Shown here: positions 4,269 through 6,307 of the stretch, piece by piece | How the letters are laid out: each line of letters opens with the position of its first letter | Position numbering within the stretch: position 1 is the stretch's first letter | From: Pseudomonadota bacterium | GTDB lineage: Bacteria > Pseudomonadota > Alphaproteobacteria > Rhizobiales > Rhizobiaceae | Assembly: GCA_003242525.1 (NCBI GenBank) | Contig: QGUU01000149.1 | Coordinates: forward strand, 1 to 6,307 | Length of the DNA: 6,307 nucleotides | Reading direction: 5' to 3' | Notes under the pieces: generated by a model | What the model was told of the DNA's origin: nothing | The model's database searches: none | Seen by the model: the letters and a program-made list of their open reading frames with translations, nothing else | Position numbers and translations under genes: made by a program

Positions 4269-5693
4269 ATGGCAACGAGCGACCTCCAGGAAAGACAGGG
4301 CGATCAGGCGGCTGGACGGACCGTCGGCGGCCGGCTTGCCGATCTGGCCGGCGGAGTCCGCGCGCGCTGGCGCCACTTCTGGCGGCTGGTCTCGCGCTAC
4401 ATGCCCAAGCGGCTCTATGCCCGTTCGCTCATCATCGTCATAGCGCCCATGATCCTGCTGCAATCGGTCGTGGCTTTCGTGTTCCTGGAGCGCCATTGGC
4501 AGACCGTCACCTTGCGTCTCTCTCAGGCGGTCGTACGCGACATTGCCGCCGTTATCGACATGATCGAGACCTATCCAAGCGATGCCGACTACGCCAATAT
4601 CGTTCGCATCGCCCAGGACAGGATGCAGCTAAAGATCGATTTATTGCCGCCCGACCCTTTGCCGGCACCGGGGCCAAAGCCGTTCTTCTCGCTTCTCGAT
4701 GAGACGCTGTCTTCGGAAATTACCAGGCAGATCGCTCGGCCCTTCTGGCTCGATACCGTCGGTAACTCGAACATCATCGAGGTGCGTGTCCAGCTTGAAA
4801 ACAAGGTCCTGCGTGTCTTCATCCGCCGCAGCCAGGCCTATGCGTCCAACACGCATATCTTTCTCATCTGGATGGTCGGAACCTCGCTCGTCCTTCTGAT
4901 GATCGCGGTGCCGTTCCTGCGCAACCAGATCAAGCCGATCCTGACGCTCGCGGAGGCTGCGGAAAACTTCGGCAAGGGGCGCCCCATGCCGGATTTCCGC
5001 CCGCGAGGCGCGGAGGAGGTCCGCCGGGCAGGCATAGCCTTCGTGCAGATGCGCGAGCGCATAGAACGCCAGATCGAACAGCGCACGGCGATGCTGACCG
5101 GAGTCAGCCACGACCTCAGGACCATCCTCACGCGCTTCAAGCTGCAACTGGCGCTCAGTGGCTCAAAATCCGGTAGCGAGGCGTTGAACCAGGACATCGA
5201 GGACATGCAGTCCATGCTGGAAGGCTATCTGGCTTTCGCGCGCGGGCAGACTTCCGAGGATGCGGCCCGTTTCGATCTCGATGCCTATTTTGCCAAGCTG
5301 ACGGAAGAGGCAAGGCTGCGAAAGCGCAGGCTCACGGCCACGATCGCCGGCGACCACGAGGTTCTTGTGAGGCCGACAGCCTTTGCACGCCTCATTTCCA
5401 ATATCGTGAGCAACGCCTTTCGCTATGCCCAGAACGTGGAGATACGTGCCGTTCACGGCAACGGCTCGCTGGTCGTGACCATCGACGACGACGGCCCGGG
5501 AATACCTTCTGAAAAGCGCGAGCACGTATTCAAGCCGTTCGTACGTCTGGACGAGGCCCGCAACCTCGATTCAAGCGGCACCGGACTTGGACTGTCGATC
5601 GCGCGCGACATCGCTCGCAGCCATGGCGGCGACATCACCCTTGAGGAAAGCTCTATGGGTGGCCTGCGAGCGGTCATCAGAATGCCGGCCTGA
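4269..5693 (+). CDS. EnvZ-type membrane sensor histidine kinase
   Basis: A 474-residue inner-membrane kinase, presumably phosphorylating the regulator encoded just upstream. In order: a long basic cytoplasmic N-terminus (1-52), membrane helix 1 (about 53-73), a periplasmic domain of about 120 residues (75-196), membrane helix 2 (about 197-217), HAMP (218-272, starting RNQIKPI), dimerisation/phosphotransfer domain with His281 in VSHDLRTILTR, and ATPase domain with N-box Asn382 in NIVSNAFRYA, G1 box DDDGPGIP (406-413), F-box FKPF (421-424) and G2 box SGTGLGL (436-442). All catalytic boxes are intact. The residue five after His281 is Ile, where EnvZ and most relatives have Pro; Asp282 and Thr285 of the phosphatase-type motif are kept. 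The ATG at 4269 has a weak GGGA upstream. A TTG at 4185 would overlap the regulator gene and adds unconvincing residues; an internal ATG at 4401 would match EnvZ length better but lacks a ribosome binding site. The periplasmic signal is unknown. Confidence 0.92.
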   Translation: MATSDLQERQGDQAAGRTVGGRLADLAGGVRARWRHFWRLVSRYMPKRLYARSLIIVIAPMILLQSVVAFVFLERHWQTVTLRLSQAVVRDIAAVIDMIETYPSDADYANIVRIAQDRMQLKIDLLPPDPLPAPGPKPFFSLLDETLSSEITRQIARPFWLDTVGNSNIIEVRVQLENKVLRVFIRRSQAYASNTHIFLIWMVGTSLVLLMIAVPFLRNQIKPILTLAEAAENFGKGRPMPDFRPRGAEEVRRAGIAFVQMRERIERQIEQRTAMLTGVSHDLRTILTRFKLQLALSGSKSGSEALNQDIEDMQSMLEGYLAFARGQTSEDAARFDLDAYFAKLTEEARLRKRRLTATIAGDHEVLVRPTAFARLISNIVSNAFRYAQNVEIRAVHGNGSLVVTIDDDGPGIPSEKREHVFKPFVRLDEARNLDSSGTGLGLSIARDIARSHGGDITLEESSMGGLRAVIRMPA

Positions 5694-5708
5694 CCGCCCA
5701 GAACCGGA

Positions 5709-6068
5709 TCAGAACAGGCGGCCGCCGTTTGGAACCTTGCGCTCGATGGCGCCCAGAACGACCTCGCCTTCTTCGTCAGGAAAGCCGAGCGTAAGCACTT
5801 CCGACATGAAGGGCCCGATTTGCCGTGGCGGGAAGTTCACGACCGCGAATACCTGCCGCCCGACCAGGGTCTCAGGCGTATAGTATTTGGTGATCTGCGC
5901 CGACGATTTCTTGACGCCAATTTCCGGTCCGAAATCGATGCGCAGCTTGATAGCCGGCTTGCGCGCCTCGGGGAAGGGCGCCGCCTCCACGATAGTGCCG
6001 GCGCGAATGTCGACCTTGTCGAAGTCGGCAAAGGTGATTTCCGGCTTGCGGCCGCTGTTCTGTTTCAT
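5709..6068 (-). CDS. csaA: CsaA-type tRNA-binding protein
   Basis: A 119-residue protein that is essentially one OB-fold tRNA-binding domain of the CsaA type, related to the C-terminal domain of some methionyl-tRNA synthetases and to Trbp111. CsaA is a cytoplasmic homodimer described as having chaperone-like, secretion-related and tRNA-binding activity; its physiological role is not settled. Family landmarks are [15 protein letters not shown] (15-29), [11 protein letters not shown] (37-47), SSAQIT (55-60), [20 protein letters not shown] (76-95), and the terminal PNGGRLF (113-119). Length is a little over the usual 110 or so because of a short N-terminal tail. The stop lies 15 bp from that of the convergent kinase gene. 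A small unrecognised gene ends 9 bp upstream, so the two are probably cotranscribed. The ATG has no strong ribosome binding site (TTTCCC precedes it), consistent with translation coupled to the upstream gene. Confidence 0.93.
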   Translation of the reverse strand: MKQNSGRKPEITFADFDKVDIRAGTIVEAAPFPEARKPAIKLRIDFGPEIGVKKSSAQITKYYTPETLVGRQVFAVVNFPPRQIGPFMSEVLTLGFPDEEGEVVLGAIERKVPNGGRLF

Positions 6069-6077
6069 GGGAAAGAT

Positions 6078-6266
6078 TCAGGCGTTGCCGTGCGTCTCGA
6101 ACAGGACGCTGGACAAGGCGTCCCTGGCGGAGGTTCCCGACCAGACGACGAACTGGAATGCCTGAAAATAGCATTCGCAAGCTTCGAGCGCGGAGGACAG
6201 GAGCACCTCGACCTGCTGGCTCGACGGCTCGACGCCGCCGGCAAGAAGCGGCAGCGCGGGGAACAT
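6078..6266 (-). CDS. Small protein of unknown function upstream of csaA, start uncertain
   Basis: I do not recognise this protein. From the ATG at 6266 it has 62 residues; a GTG at 6278 would add four, and the frame stays open to the window edge, so a longer gene cut by the edge is possible. GC-rich third codon positions and close spacing to csaA (9 bp) support it as real coding sequence. It has a short hydrophobic, Pro-containing N-terminus (MFPALPLLAGG), then a likely amphipathic helical stretch (about 15-55: EPSSQQVEVLL, ALEACECYFQAFQFVVW, TSARDALSSVL) and a polar end in THGNA. Two cysteines lie two apart (Ala-Cys-Glu-Cys). There is no clear signal peptide or membrane helix. Probable cotranscription with csaA suggests shared conditions rather than a known function. 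A run of G upstream is ambiguous as a ribosome binding site and does not settle the start. Confidence 0.55.
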   Translation of the reverse strand: MFPALPLLAGGVEPSSQQVEVLLSSALEACECYFQAFQFVVWSGTSARDALSSVLFETHGNA

Positions 6267-6307
6267 GAGGGGCCCCACCCGCCCCCAAAAACCAAAATGA
6301 CCGACCA

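Noticed and set aside
5688..5719. Shared terminator between the convergent kinase and csaA genes
   Set aside because: Only 15 bp separate the stops; a GCCTG/CAGGC pair has 5-bp arms, lies inside coding sequence and lacks a T-run on either strand.
1..6307. tRNA or rRNA genes, CRISPR array, insertion sequence, attachment site
   Set aside because: No cloverleaf, ribosomal RNA, regularly spaced repeats, transposase frame or terminal inverted repeats were seen on either strand.

Overview
The window looks like a chromosomal segment of an alphaproteobacterium of the Rhizobiales, most likely near the Mesorhizobium/Phyllobacteriaceae group. The reasons are the high GC content with GC-rich third codon positions, a BA14K-family secreted protein (a family largely confined to this order), and an OmpR-type regulator/kinase pair with a MarR regulator beside a branched-chain aminotransferase. 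The genus is inferred from protein resemblance by eye, not from a search. Nothing indicates a prophage, transposon, plasmid backbone or CRISPR array.

Left part (1-1840). A BA14K-like exported protein (+, 159-551) is preceded by a tandem 9-bp repeat with 11-bp period and followed by a strong intrinsic terminator. Reading leftward are a YcbL-type metallo-beta-lactamase-fold hydrolase (-, 610-1251) and, upstream of it, a 102-residue glycine-rich hydrophobic protein (-, 1374-1682). The latter has its own terminator and a dyad upstream.

Centre (1841-4210). A class IV PLP aminotransferase of the IlvE type (-, 1841-2734) is divergent from a MarR-family regulator (+, 2969-3481). The 234-bp divergent region holds a perfect 12-bp inverted repeat just in front of marR. 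The marR gene is followed after 9 bp by an OmpR-type response regulator (3491-4210), whose ribosome binding site touches the marR stop codon. After 58 bp containing a perfect hairpin comes an EnvZ-type membrane histidine kinase (4269-5693). MarR, regulator and kinase are probably one operon: a membrane sensor phosphorylating a DNA-binding regulator, with an additional MarR layer that may control its own promoter and possibly ilvE.

Right part (5694-6307). Converging on the kinase gene with only 15 bp between stops is a CsaA-type tRNA-binding/chaperone-like protein (-, 5709-6068). It is preceded 9 bp upstream by a small unrecognised protein gene (-, 6078-6266 or longer) that stays open to the window edge.

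Most of this is ordinary core genome. The points most worth a second look are regulatory: the marR/ilvE dyad, the 11-bp-period repeats at the BA14K promoter, the hairpin between regulator and kinase, and the two small proteins of unknown function.
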